DNA from: Elusimicrobia bacterium GWC2_64_44
GTDB lineage: Bacteria; Elusimicrobiota; Elusimicrobia; Elusimicrobiales; UBA9959
Direction: 5' to 3'
Assembly: GCA_001799845.1 (NCBI GenBank)
Contig: MGUG01000007.1
Location: forward strand, 59,943-123,942
DNA length: 64,000 bases
Part shown: positions 37,440 through 45,518 of the stretch, piece by piece
Position numbering within the stretch: the stretch's first letter is position 1
Layout: each line of letters begins with the position of its first letter
Program-made: the position numbers and the translations under genes
The notes under the pieces: generated by a model
Databases searched by the model: none
Told to the model about the DNA's origin: nothing
Seen by the model: only the letters and a program-made list of their open reading frames with translations

Positions 37440-38732
37440 ATGCAGAAACCGGAAAAACCGCAGAGCGGGGACCCACGGAGCCGCCCGAATAAGGCCGTAT
37501 TCATTATTACTTTCGGATGCCAGATGAACGAGGCGGATTCGGAGGCTATTGCCGCGGCTTTCCGGCGGCGGGGGTATGCGCTTACCGACGAGATAAAGAA
37601 AGCAGACGCCGTGGTGGTGAATACCTGCACCGTGCGGCAGAAAGCCGAGGATAAGGCCATCTCTCAGATAGGGCGCCTGCGCATCTGGAAAGAGAAGCGC
37701 CCAGACGGCAAGCTTTTCGTGGTTGGCTGCGCGGCGCAGAAGCTGGGAGAGAAGAACATCAAGAGCCGCTTCAATTTTGTGGACGAGGTAGTGGGCGCAA
37801 AAGCTATAGAGCAGTTCGAGGATTCGCTGATACGCCAGCTGGGCCCCTCGCCGGAGGGCGAGACCGAGCACCAGAACCTCTACCGCTCGCCGCAGACCGC
37901 TTACACCACAGTCATGCGCGGCTGCTCGCTGAAATGCTCCTACTGCATAGTGCCGGCCGTGCGTGGCCCCGCGGTTTTCCTGTCGCCGGAGGCGGTGCTG
38001 GCGGACGCGGCGGAAAAGCTCAAGGCCGGGGCCAAAGAGATAGTGCTGCTTGGCCAGACGGTAAACTCCTATAAATACGGCAAGACCACGTTCTCCGAAC
38101 TCTTAAGGAAAGCCCTGGCCCTGCCGGGGCTGCTGCGGCTGCGCTTCATGAGCCCGCATCCTATCTATTTCGACGCCGCCTTCATGGAAGTTCTCGCGGC
38201 CGAGCCCAAGCTGGCGCGGCACATGCATCTGCCGGTGCAGAGCGGCTCGGACCGCATACTCAAGCTCATGCGCCGCGGCTACACGCGTGCCGATTACCTG
38301 GCCCTGCTCGCGCGCCTGCGGGCGGCAGCGCCGGGGCTGGCGGTATCCACGGACTTCATAGTGGGCTACCCGGGCGAGACCGAAGCGGACTTCAACGACA
38401 CCTTGGCGCTGGTGCGGGAGGGCCGCTTCTCGCTGGCCTACTGTTTTAAGTATTCCCCGCGCACGGACAAGCCGGAAATGGCCGCCACCATAAGCGAAAC
38501 CGTCATGGAGGCAAGGCTTGAAAAACTGCTGGTAGCGGTGAAGGAAAATTCGCGGCTTGTATTAAATGAAAGAATTGGTAAAATAGAGGAAGTTCTTTTC
38601 GAGACGGAAACCTATGGCCGCGCCTCCGGGAATTTCGCCGTGAGGGTGAAGGCCGGCGGGACGCCAGGGGAGATGGCCGCGGTACTGGTCTCCGGCGCTG
38701 AAAAAAATACTTTGAACGGGAAACTACAATGA
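37440..38732 (+). CDS. miaB: tRNA-2-methylthio-N6-dimethylallyladenosine synthase MiaB
   Basis: A radical-SAM methylthiotransferase acting on i6A37 of tRNA, 430 residues. The N-terminal UPF0004 domain carries three Cys for the auxiliary cluster (FGCQMNEADSE, VNTCTVR, VVGCAAQ). The radical-SAM cluster motif CSLKCSYC lies in MRGCSLKCSYCIVPAVRG. HLPVQSGSDRILKLMRRGY and DFIVGYPGETEADF are conserved, and a TRAM domain closes the protein. The substrate of MiaB is made by MiaA, encoded about 600 nt downstream. It starts directly after the ATPase stop and overlaps the PilZ gene by 4 nt. Confidence 0.95.
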   Translation: MQKPEKPQSGDPRSRPNKAVFIITFGCQMNEADSEAIAAAFRRRGYALTDEIKKADAVVVNTCTVRQKAEDKAISQIGRLRIWKEKRPDGKLFVVGCAAQKLGEKNIKSRFNFVDEVVGAKAIEQFEDSLIRQLGPSPEGETEHQNLYRSPQTAYTTVMRGCSLKCSYCIVPAVRGPAVFLSPEAVLADAAEKLKAGAKEIVLLGQTVNSYKYGKTTFSELLRKALALPGLLRLRFMSPHPIYFDAAFMEVLAAEPKLARHMHLPVQSGSDRILKLMRRGYTRADYLALLARLRAAAPGLAVSTDFIVGYPGETEADFNDTLALVREGRFSLAYCFKYSPRTDKPEMAATISETVMEARLEKLLVAVKENSRLVLNERIGKIEEVLFETETYGRASGNFAVRVKAGGTPGEMAAVLVSGAEKNTLNGKLQ

Positions 38733-39211
38733 CAAAAAAAATCAGCAAGGTTCTTAAGGAAAGGCGCGAGCATGTGCGCCTGCCCATCCTGCACGGCATC
38801 CTGGAGCCCGTGGAGATAGAGTTTTTCACCAAGGACGCGCACGGCCACCCCGTGCCCCAGCCGGCTATCCTCGCCGACCTCTCCGCCGGCGGCATGCGGC
38901 TCATCACCTTCATGGCCCCGCCCCACACCAAGGAGCTCAACATCCTCCTCAAGCTCAACGGCGTCAAGCAGATGCCGGTGACCGGCAAGATCTCCTGGGT
39001 AAAGGACAAGGGCGGCGTGTTCATGAACGGCATCTCGTTCTCCCACATCAGCGCCGACGACCGCAAGCGCATCAACGAGCTGGCCGAGGACTACACCGAC
39101 TGCGACACGCGCTACGCGCTGAAGCTGCCGGAAGTCTGCGTGGAGACCTGCCGCGCGCACGGCCTGTGCAACAAGCCCCAGAAGGACGAGCCGCTCTTCA
39201 AGAAGAAGTAA
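38729..39211 (+). CDS. PilZ domain protein (candidate c-di-GMP receptor)
   Basis: 160 residues. Both c-di-GMP-binding motifs are visible: RxxxR in KERREHVRLP and (D/N)xSxxG in ADLSAGGMRL. A hydrophobic beta-barrel follows, with GKISWVKDKGGVFMNGISF as the typical last part of the domain. After it a Cys-containing tail (DYTDCDTRYALKLPEVC, then TCRAHGLC) could bind a metal. It is translationally coupled to miaB (ATGA) and followed by a strong terminator. The output partner is not visible in this window. Confidence 0.88.
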   Translation: MTKKISKVLKERREHVRLPILHGILEPVEIEFFTKDAHGHPVPQPAILADLSAGGMRLITFMAPPHTKELNILLKLNGVKQMPVTGKISWVKDKGGVFMNGISFSHISADDRKRINELAEDYTDCDTRYALKLPEVCVETCRAHGLCNKPQKDEPLFKKK

Positions 39212-39245
39212 GCTGCCATACGGCTGGACGGCTAGGCGGCTAGAC

Positions 39246-39280
39246 GGCCGGCAGGGGAACAACCTGCCGGCCTTTTTTAT
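39246..39280 (+). terminator. Intrinsic terminator after miaB-PilZ
   Basis: GGCCGGCAGG (39246-39255) pairs perfectly with CCTGCCGGCC (39263-39272), followed by TTTTTTATT. Just before it, 39221-39251 holds four tandem 8-nt units of the type CGGCTAGA. Confidence 0.92.
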
Positions 39281-39289
39281 TACTCCTGA

Positions 39290-40252
39290 ATGTCCCTGAC
39301 ACCACTTAAACCTATAACGCTGATGGGGGCCAACGCCTCCGGCAAGACGGACCTGGCGCTGGAACTCGCGCGCAGGCTGGGCGGGGAGATAGTCTCGGCC
39401 GATTCCAAGCAGACCTATAAGCTGATGGAGGCCGGCACCGCCAAGCCGCACGGCGCCTGGACCGACACGCCCGCCGGGAAGTTCTACCTGGTAGAGGGCG
39501 TGCCCTATCATTTTGTGGACATCCTGGACCCGCGCGCCACCTGCGACGCGGGCTCATTCGTCAGGGACGCCAAGAAGCTTTTGCCCGAGATCTGGGCGCG
39601 CGGCAAAGTGCCCATCATGGCCGGCGGCACCGGCCTCTACGTGCAGGCCTACTGGAACGGCCTGGACGACCTGCCCGCTTCCGACCCGACGCTGCGGCAG
39701 CAGCTGACCGCGCTGGCCGAGAGCGGCGGCAAGATGGCGCTCTACGCCGAGCTCATAAGGCTGGACCCCGAGGCCGCGCGCCGCATACCGCCCGGCAATG
39801 TGCAGCGCGTGATGCGCGCCATAGAGATAACGCGGCTGGCGGGTAAGCCGGCCTCGCAGTTGTGGACAGGCAGGCTCGTCGACTCGCTGCCCGCGCACGA
39901 CGGGAAATTCGTTTTCATCCGGTGGGCCAAAGAGCTGCTGGCCGAGCGCATAAAGCGCCGCACGGTGACGCGCTTCGACGAGTGGGAGGCGGAAACGCGC
40001 GCGCTGCTGGCGCAGGGCTACCCCGAGGACTGCCCGGGCCTAAAGACCCTGGGCTACCCGCAGATGCTGGACTATCTGGCTGGCCGCGTTACCAAGGCGG
40101 ACGCCATCCGCATGATAGTGTCGGCTTCGATGGCCTACGCCAAGCGGCAGAACACCTGGTTCTCCCGCTACCGCAACACTCTGCGCCTGGAGCTGCAGAA
40201 GCCGGAGGATTACGACCCGGCCGCGCTCGCTGAAAGGATCCTTAACGCATGA
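39290..40252 (+). CDS. miaA: tRNA dimethylallyltransferase MiaA
   Basis: Transfers dimethylallyl to A37 of tRNAs reading UNN codons, upstream of MiaB. 320 residues. The P-loop is LMGANASGKTDLALELA, DSKQTYKLMEAGTAKP is the conserved substrate motif, MAGGTGLYVQAYWNGL follows, and TLGYPQMLDYLAG and YAKRQNTWFSRY complete the family pattern. No good ribosome-binding site is seen; TATTAC (39278-39283) lies 6 nt before the ATG, so a leaderless start is possible. It overlaps hflX by 4 nt. Confidence 0.95.
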   Translation: MSLTPLKPITLMGANASGKTDLALELARRLGGEIVSADSKQTYKLMEAGTAKPHGAWTDTPAGKFYLVEGVPYHFVDILDPRATCDAGSFVRDAKKLLPEIWARGKVPIMAGGTGLYVQAYWNGLDDLPASDPTLRQQLTALAESGGKMALYAELIRLDPEAARRIPPGNVQRVMRAIEITRLAGKPASQLWTGRLVDSLPAHDGKFVFIRWAKELLAERIKRRTVTRFDEWEAETRALLAQGYPEDCPGLKTLGYPQMLDYLAGRVTKADAIRMIVSASMAYAKRQNTWFSRYRNTLRLELQKPEDYDPAALAERILNA

Positions 40253-41490
40253 AAGTGATTTTAATAGCGGCCGAACTGAAGCGCAGCCGGGGCACCGGCG
40301 GCGGCACCTCGCTCGACGAACTTTGGCGCCTGGCGGAGACGGCCGGCCTGGAACCCATACAAAAAATCAGCGTGCGCGTGCAGGCCTGGAACCCGGCCAC
40401 GCTCATAGGATCTGGCAAGGTGGAAGAGCTGAAAGAGCTGGTCAAAGAGACCGGCGCGGGCGCGGTCATCTTCGACGAGGAGCTGACCCCCGGCCAGGGC
40501 CGCAACCTGGAGAAGGCCCTGGGCGTCGCCGTGGCCGACAGGCCGCGGCTCATCATAGACATTTTCGCCATGAGGGCCCGCACGCGCGAGGGCAAACTGC
40601 AGGCGCGGCTCGCGGGCTTCAACTACGCGCTCTCCCGGCTGGGCGGCAAGGGCGGCAGCATGGACCAGCAGCGCGGCATGATAGGCGGCCGCGGCTCCGG
40701 CGAGAAGAAACTTGAGTACGACAAGCGCGAGCTGCGCGTGAAGATCTCCGAGCTGGAGGAAGAGATAGACGATATCCGCCGCGAGCGCCACACGCAGCGC
40801 GCCCAGCGCGACGCGGTGCCCATGCCGCAGGTGTCCATTGTGGGCTACACCAACGCCGGCAAGAGCACGCTGCTCAACTGCCTTACCGGCAGCTCGCACG
40901 TCTACGCCGACGATAAATTGTTCGCCACGCTGGACCCCACCACCAAGCGGGTGCGCCTGCCGGCCGGCGGCTGGGCGCTGTTCACGGACACGGTGGGCTT
41001 TATCCAGAAGCTGCCGCACGACCTGATAGCCGCCTTCCGCGCCACGCTGGAGGAGATCCGCTACAGCGACCTCATCCTGCACGTGCACGACCTCTCCTCG
41101 CCCGACGCCAAAGAGCAGCACGAGGCCGTGAAGGCCACGCTGGAGGAGCTGGAGATAAAGGGCATCCCGGTGCTGAACGTCTTCAACAAGGCCGACGCAG
41201 TCAAAGACCCGGCGGTGTCGGCCTGGGCCCCCGAGCGCCTGCGCCCCGTCTTCATGTCGGCCCTGACGGGCAAGGGCGCCGACCAGCTGCTGACCGCCTG
41301 CGAGGCCGCCCTGGCCGCGCGCTGGGGGGATTACGAGCTGACAGTGCCCGCCGGCTCCAAAGGCCTGATAAAGGAAGTTTACGCCTGCTGCCTGGTAAAG
41401 GCGGCCGAGTACGGGCAGGACGGCGTTACCCTTAAGTTCAAGGCCACGCCCGAGAACTATGCCAGGCTGAAAAAGAAAGTAATTGTTTAA
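40249..41490 (+). CDS. hflX: GTPase HflX
   Basis: A ribosome-binding GTPase that splits stalled ribosomes in known bacteria. 413 residues. The N-terminal domain has NPATLIGSGKVEELKELV and FDEELTPGQGRNLEKAL, then a coiled linker with GGRGSGEKKLE. The G domain shows G1 GYTNAGKSTLLN, G3 DTVGFIQKLPHDLIAAFRATLEE, G4 NKAD and the G5-like SALTGKGAD. It follows miaA, a neighbour also in E. coli (miaA-hfq-hflX), although hfq is missing here. Confidence 0.95.
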   Translation: MKVILIAAELKRSRGTGGGTSLDELWRLAETAGLEPIQKISVRVQAWNPATLIGSGKVEELKELVKETGAGAVIFDEELTPGQGRNLEKALGVAVADRPRLIIDIFAMRARTREGKLQARLAGFNYALSRLGGKGGSMDQQRGMIGGRGSGEKKLEYDKRELRVKISELEEEIDDIRRERHTQRAQRDAVPMPQVSIVGYTNAGKSTLLNCLTGSSHVYADDKLFATLDPTTKRVRLPAGGWALFTDTVGFIQKLPHDLIAAFRATLEEIRYSDLILHVHDLSSPDAKEQHEAVKATLEELEIKGIPVLNVFNKADAVKDPAVSAWAPERLRPVFMSALTGKGADQLLTACEAALAARWGDYELTVPAGSKGLIKEVYACCLVKAAEYGQDGVTLKFKATPENYARLKKKVIV

Positions 41491-41503
41491 TATAATCTTT
41501 TCA

Positions 41504-42169
41504 ATGACCCATTTCGAGACAGCCCTGCTTTTCATAGCCAGCTACATACTGGGCGCCATCCCGTCCGGCTACCTGATCGGCCGGCTGCACGGCATAGATA
41601 TCCGCAAGCACGGCTCGGGCAACCCGGGCACGGCCAACGTCTACCGCACGCTGGGCAAGGTGCCGGGCATAGCCACTTTCCTTATAGACTTCCTCAAAGG
41701 CTTCGGCCCCACCTGGGTGGCGGCGCAGTACTTCTTTATCCCGGGCTCGATGGACTTCAGCAAGGGGCATTGGTGGATACCCGTGACGGCGGGCGCCCTG
41801 GCCATAGCCGGCCACATCTGGACCGTCTTCCTCAATTTCCACGGCGGCAAGGGCGTGGCCACGGCCGCGGGCGTCTTCATGGCGCTGCTGCCCGTGCCCA
41901 CGGCGGGCGCCTTCGTGGTGTTCGGCATCGCCGTGGCCGTCACCAGCCACATCTCGGTGGGCTCCATGGCGGCCTCGGTGGCGCTGCCGATACTCTGCTT
42001 TATCCTGGCCAAGGACTACCAGCGGCCGTTCACGCTGCTGGCGCTGGCGGTCTGCGCGCTGATCTTCTACACGCATATCGCCAACATCAGGCGCATACTC
42101 AAAGGCGCCGAGCTTTCCTTCCAGCATAAGAAAGAGTCGGGCCCGGCGGAAGGCGCCAAAAAAGAATGA
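41504..42169 (+). CDS. plsY: Acyl-phosphate glycerol-3-phosphate acyltransferase PlsY
   Basis: An inner-membrane enzyme making lysophosphatidate from acyl-phosphate, 221 residues from the ATG at 41504. Motifs are GAIPSGYLIGRLHGIDIRKHGSGNPGTANVYRTLG, HFHGGKGVAT-like NFHGGKGVATAAG and a late glycine-rich SHISVGSMAAS. A TTG at 41483 would extend it inside the hflX end and is less likely. TATAAT (41491-41496) ends 7 nt before this ATG, which fits a leaderless internal promoter. The tail after the last helix is charged. Confidence 0.94.
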   Translation: MTHFETALLFIASYILGAIPSGYLIGRLHGIDIRKHGSGNPGTANVYRTLGKVPGIATFLIDFLKGFGPTWVAAQYFFIPGSMDFSKGHWWIPVTAGALAIAGHIWTVFLNFHGGKGVATAAGVFMALLPVPTAGAFVVFGIAVAVTSHISVGSMAASVALPILCFILAKDYQRPFTLLALAVCALIFYTHIANIRRILKGAELSFQHKKESGPAEGAKKE

Positions 42170-42756
42170 CAAAGGAAACAAACACCGGCGACGTGGAAGT
42201 GCGCATTTATTCCATAGCGACCAGCCTTACCGAATCCATCATCTTCCTGGACGAGATAGAGGGCTCGCGCATCCTGCCCATCTGGATAGGCCCCATGGAG
42301 GCCCAGGCCATAGCCATCCGCCTCTCCGGCTACCCGTCGCCGCGCCCCATGACGCACGACCTGCTTTTCTCCGTCATCAAGACGCTAGGCCTCACGCTGA
42401 CGCGCGTTAGCATCACCGACATTGTGGAGAACACCTACTACTCAAGCCTCCACCTGGCCGAGCCCGGAGGCGCCAACGTGCGCCTGGTGGACTCGCGCCC
42501 GTCCGACGCTGTGGCGCTGGCGGTGCGCTTCGGCTGCCCCATTTTCATCAATGAGAAGGTCTTCGGCAAGACGCAGGTGCTGTCGAAGCCCATCACCGAG
42601 GACGAAGTGACCAAGTTCAAGCACGACCTCAAGAACCTCAAGCCCAACGACATCATAGGCCAGCTGCTGGGCGGGGGCCCCAAGCAGGGGCCATCGGAAG
42701 AGGACGAGGAAGAAGAGGGCGGGACAGAAGAGGGGGAGGAAAAGGACGATGAATAG
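42166..42756 (+). CDS. Bifunctional nuclease (BFN/DUF151) domain protein
   Basis: 196 residues. The DUF151 core is clear: IFLDEIEGSRILPIWIGPMEAQAIAIRL, PRPMTHDLLFSVIKTLG, YYSSLHL and SRPSDAVALAVRFGCPIFI. Members have been reported as nucleases or DNA-binding regulators, but for bacterial copies the role is not settled. A strongly acidic tail (about residues 175-196, Glu/Asp repeats) follows the domain. It overlaps plsY by 4 nt and the HU-like gene by 8 nt, so it is part of one operon with two DNA-binding proteins. Confidence 0.85.
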   Translation: MTKETNTGDVEVRIYSIATSLTESIIFLDEIEGSRILPIWIGPMEAQAIAIRLSGYPSPRPMTHDLLFSVIKTLGLTLTRVSITDIVENTYYSSLHLAEPGGANVRLVDSRPSDAVALAVRFGCPIFINEKVFGKTQVLSKPITEDEVTKFKHDLKNLKPNDIIGQLLGGGPKQGPSEEDEEEEGGTEEGEEKDDE

Positions 42757-43015
42757 GCTCGACCTGATACGGGAACTGACCAAGCATTTGACGACGGAGC
42801 GGGACGCCAAGCTGGCGGTCTGCAAGACTTTCGAGATCATGGGTGAAGCCCTGCGCGAAAACCGCAAGGTGGTCATCTCCAACTTCGGCACCTTCAAGGT
42901 GAAGGAGCGCATGCCGCGCCAGATGCGCAACCCCAAGACCAACGCCCGCGTGATGGTGGGGCCGCGCAAGAGCATCCGCTTCAAGCCGTCCAAGAAGCTC
43001 ACCATCGGGATGTAA
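42749..43015 (+). CDS. HU/IHF family DNA-binding protein
   Basis: 88 residues, the normal size for one HU/IHF subunit. The N-terminal helix pair is followed by KVVISNFGTFKVKERM and the DNA-clamping arm with RQMRNPKTNARVMV, including the intercalating Pro in RNP. It should bend or wrap DNA as a homodimer or heterodimer; sequence specificity cannot be told. The stop overlaps the merR-like start (TAATG), which suggests coordinated expression. Confidence 0.92.
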   Translation: MNRLDLIRELTKHLTTERDAKLAVCKTFEIMGEALRENRKVVISNFGTFKVKERMPRQMRNPKTNARVMVGPRKSIRFKPSKKLTIGM

Positions 43016-43362
43016 TGGCCGAGAAGACCTACTTCACCATGCGCGAGGCGGCCCGCCACGCGCAGCTGCCGGAATACACCATCCGCTACTGGGAGCAAAA
43101 ATTCCGCCTGGTGCGCCCGCTGCGGCTCGCCAGCGGCCACCGCCGCTACACCCGGGCGGACATCGACGCGCTGCTGGAGATCAAGGACCTGGTGTTCGTG
43201 AAGGGCTACTCTCTCGACGGGGCGCGCAAGGCCCTGGCCGCCAAGCGGCGCCTGGTGAAGGCCTCCGGCAAGCCCGCTCCGGGCAGGCCCGCGGGTCCCG
43301 GCAAAAGCATCTTGCTCGACGAGATAAAGAAAGAGCTGCGGCTGCTGATAAAAGAGCTGTGA
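43015..43362 (+). CDS. MerR family transcriptional regulator
   Basis: 115 residues. The N-terminal winged helix shows MREAARHAQLPEYTIRYWEQKF and RRYTRADIDALLEIKDLVFVKGYSLDGARKAL, as in MerR proteins. The dimer helix is short and there is no effector domain or metal-binding Cys, so the ligand is unknown. In many genomes a MerR-like gene sits beside HU/IHF genes in this way. It is the last gene of the miaA-merR operon; tRNA-Pro follows after 55 nt. Confidence 0.9.
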   Translation: MAEKTYFTMREAARHAQLPEYTIRYWEQKFRLVRPLRLASGHRRYTRADIDALLEIKDLVFVKGYSLDGARKALAAKRRLVKASGKPAPGRPAGPGKSILLDEIKKELRLLIKEL

Positions 43363-43417
43363 CCTGCGCGCCTTTTATTTTTTGGTATAATAAGTATTCA
43401 GTTTCGGCCCGCGCCAC

Positions 43418-43489
43418 CGGGGCGTGGCTCAATGGTAGAGCGTTCGCTTGGGGTGCGAAAGACTCCGGGTTCAATTCCCGGCGCCCCGA
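43418..43489 (+). tRNA. tRNA-Pro(GGG)
   Basis: A full cloverleaf can be drawn. The acceptor CGGGGCG/CGCCCCG has C1-G72, the bacterial tRNA-Pro hallmark, with discriminator A73. The D stem is GCTC/GAGC. The anticodon stem is TTCGC/GCGAA with loop TTGGGGT, anticodon GGG at 43450-43452. The T arm is CCGGG-TTCAATT-CCCGG. CCA is not encoded. An upstream extended -10 TGGTATAAT ends at 43390. It decodes CCC. Confidence 0.96.
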
Positions 43490-43506
43490 TGAGGCGGGCT
43501 GAAACT

Positions 43507-43540
43507 AAAGACCGGCGTTAACAGCGCCGGTCTTTTTTTA
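43507..43540 (+). terminator. Intrinsic terminator after tRNA-Pro(GGG)
   Basis: AAAGACCGGCG (43507-43517) pairs perfectly with CGCCGGTCTTT (43525-43535), followed by more T residues and ATTT. Confidence 0.92.
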
Positions 43541-43587
43541 TTTGCCGTTTGTTGTAGAATATCGGTATCGGGAATTCAGGAGGAACC

Positions 43588-44766
43588 ATGAAATATATTC
43601 TTTGCGCCGCGGCCCTGTTCTCTGCCGGCAGCCTGCGCGCGGCGGACGCGCCCGCCGACCCCAACCAGATAGCCTTCAAGTTCTACGCCGCCGAGGCCGC
43701 CAAGCCCGGCAACGTGTTCTTTTCTCCCTACAGCATGTACACCGCCTTCGCCATGACCTACGAAGGCGCGAAGGGCGACACCGCCTCCGAGATAGCCGCC
43801 GTCTTCGGCTACCCGGCGCAGACCGCGGACCTGCGCGCCGCCGCTAGCCGGCAGAAGAAGGCCCTGGCCGCCGCGGCCAAAGAGGCCGAGTTCACGCAGG
43901 CCAACTCCTTCTGGATGCAGAGGGGCTACAACTTCCTGCCCGACTACCTGAAGGCGCTCAAGAAATTCTACTCTGGCGAAGGCAAGGGCGCCGACTTCAG
44001 GGGCCGCACCGAGACCGCCCGCAAGGACATCAACTCCTGGACCGCCGGCAAGACCAAGGGCAAGATCAAAGAGCTGTTCCCCGCCGACTCGCTGGACGCG
44101 ATGACGCGGCTGGTGCTGGTGAATGCCGTATATTTCAAAGGGGCCTGGCAGACGCCCTTCAAGAAGGACATGACCTTTGAGGGCGACTTCACCAAGACCG
44201 GCGGCGAGAAGGTGAAGGTCAGCATGATGAGCGCTCCCGGCACGCGCGACGCCGAGTATACCGAGAACGACGAGTTCCAGGCGGTGCGGCTGGCCTACAA
44301 AGGCGGCGGCCTGTCCATGCTGGTGCTGCTACCCCGTGAAGGTAAGAGCCCGGCGGACCTGGAGAAAGGCCTGGACGGCGCCAAGCTGGAAGAGATCCGC
44401 AAGAGCCTGGGCAAAGAGAAGGTGCGGGTGTTCCTGCCCAAGTTCAGCTTCAGCTCCGGCTTCAAGCTTAACGCCGCGCTGGCCGGGCTGGGCATGCCCA
44501 CCGCCTTCACCGACAAGGCGGACTTCTCCGGGATGACCGGCGACAAGAGCTTGTTCATCCAGAACGCCTTTCACAAGGCCTTCGTGGAAGTGAGCGAGGA
44601 GGGGACGGAGGCCGCGGCAGCCACCGGCGTGGCGATGGGGCTGAAGTCCATGCCCATGGGCATCATGACCTTCCGCGCCAACAGGCCGTTCCTGTTCTTT
44701 ATAGAGGAGCCCAAGAGCGGGCTGCTGCTCTTCATGGGCAGGATGGAAGACCCTTCCAAGAAGTGA
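43588..44766 (+). CDS. Secreted serpin (serine protease inhibitor)
   Basis: 392 residues with an N-terminal signal peptide (MKYILCAAALFSAGSLRAADA). Serpin hallmarks: NVFFSPYSMYTAFAMTYEGAKGDTASEI, LVLVNAVYFKGAWQTPF, and the end FRANRPFLFFIEEPKSGLLLFMGRMEDP. The hinge EEGTEAAAATG has small residues at P12-P9, as in functional inhibitors. Counting as in alpha-1-antitrypsin places P1-P1' at K353-S354, so a trypsin-like target is predicted. GGAGG precedes the ATG. It faces the copper-chaperone gene with 1 nt between the stops. Confidence 0.93.
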   Translation: MKYILCAAALFSAGSLRAADAPADPNQIAFKFYAAEAAKPGNVFFSPYSMYTAFAMTYEGAKGDTASEIAAVFGYPAQTADLRAAASRQKKALAAAAKEAEFTQANSFWMQRGYNFLPDYLKALKKFYSGEGKGADFRGRTETARKDINSWTAGKTKGKIKELFPADSLDAMTRLVLVNAVYFKGAWQTPFKKDMTFEGDFTKTGGEKVKVSMMSAPGTRDAEYTENDEFQAVRLAYKGGGLSMLVLLPREGKSPADLEKGLDGAKLEEIRKSLGKEKVRVFLPKFSFSSGFKLNAALAGLGMPTAFTDKADFSGMTGDKSLFIQNAFHKAFVEVSEEGTEAAAATGVAMGLKSMPMGIMTFRANRPFLFFIEEPKSGLLLFMGRMEDPSKK

Positions 44767-44767
44767 G

Positions 44768-44971
44768 CTAGACGGCTTTAAAGCCGGCTTTCTCTACGGC
44801 CGCCCTCAGGTCAACGGGGGCGGCCTTTTTTTCGTCGTGCTCGACGACGGCTTCGGCCCGCTCCAGGCTTACCTCCACGGCCAGCACGCCGGGAACCCTC
44901 TTGAGCGCGTTCTCCACGCCGGCGCGGCAGCCGCCGCAAGTCATGCCCTGCATCTTGATCACGGTTTTCAT
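44768..44971 (-). CDS. Heavy-metal-associated (HMA) domain protein, CopZ-like
   Basis: 67 residues, one HMA domain: MKTVIKMQGMTCGGCRAGVENAL with the CxxC metal site in MTCGGC, then VPGVLAVEVSLERAEAVVEHDE and a closing EKAGFKAV. Such proteins carry Cu(I) or other soft metals to ATPases; no copper ATPase is visible in the window. The ATG at 44971 is chosen because the upstream extension has no similarity and covers the promoter: TGGTATAAT on the minus strand (ATTATACCA at 44993-45001). It diverges from the PerR-like gene. Confidence 0.9.
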   Translation of the reverse strand: MKTVIKMQGMTCGGCRAGVENALKRVPGVLAVEVSLERAEAVVEHDEKKAAPVDLRAAVEKAGFKAV

Positions 44972-45000
44972 ATGGTTCACCTTCCCTGAAATATTATACC

Positions 45001-45049
45001 ACGTGCCGCGCCGCCGGTCTTGACAAGAATGGTTCTTATCTGGTATTGT
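45001..45049. promoter_or_regulatory. Divergent promoter region with PerR/Fur-type operator candidate
   Basis: Plus strand: TTGACA (45020-45025), an 18-nt spacer, and extended -10 TGGTATTGT (TATTGT 45044-45049). Between them lies the inverted repeat AAGAATGGTTCTT (45025-45037), overlapping the -35. The minus-strand promoter of the HMA gene has its extended -10 at 44993-45001. A Fur-family repressor bound here would block the plus promoter and perhaps both. Confidence 0.55.
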
Positions 45050-45056
45050 TTCCTTG

Positions 45057-45518
45057 ATGAGAAACATTCCATATAAGAGATCGGCGCCCGCCCGGCACGC
45101 CTTCCGCATGACGCCTCAGCGCGCCGAGATCCTGCGCGTGCTGGAGGGGAACAAGTCCCACCCGTCAGCGGAGCAGCTGCACCGCCGCATAGCCAGGAAA
45201 TTTCCCGGCATCTCCGTAGCCACCGTCTACAATACGCTGGAGTCGCTGCTAGGCCGCGGCGAGATAGCGGAGGTCCGCATAGACCGCTCCCGCTCCCGCT
45301 TCGATCCCTGCACCGACGGCCACGCCCACCTGATGTGCGTTAAGTGCGGCCTCATCGCGGACCTGAAAGCGCCGCCCAGACCGCCAGTCCCGGCGGGCAA
45401 GCCGGCCGGCTTTCAAATACTGCATTTCAACCTGGAATTTTACGGGGTCTGTCCCGCCTGCGCCAAGCCGGCGGGGCGCAAGGAGAACAAATCATGTCAG
45501 AAGAAAGAAAAGAAGTGA
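45057..45518 (+). CDS. Fur family regulator, PerR-like
   Basis: 153 residues. The winged helix has FRMTPQRAEILRVLEGNKSHPSAEQL and ISVATVYNTLESLLGRGEI, the Fur-family recognition region. HAHLMCVKCGLIADL and FYGVCPACAK supply two CxxC pairs for structural zinc. The pairing with a peroxiredoxin gene that overlaps its 3' end argues for a PerR-type peroxide sensor rather than Fur. TTG (45054) and ATG (45057) are adjacent possible starts; ATG is used here. Autoregulation through the repeat at 45025-45037 is likely. Confidence 0.9.
   Translation: MRNIPYKRSAPARHAFRMTPQRAEILRVLEGNKSHPSAEQLHRRIARKFPGISVATVYNTLESLLGRGEIAEVRIDRSRSRFDPCTDGHAHLMCVKCGLIADLKAPPRPPVPAGKPAGFQILHFNLEFYGVCPACAKPAGRKENKSCQKKEKK

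Noticed and set aside
39221..39251. Four 8-bp tandem repeats before the miaB-PilZ terminator as a regulatory element
   Set aside because: Short, imperfect and immediately upstream of a terminator; most simply replication slippage.
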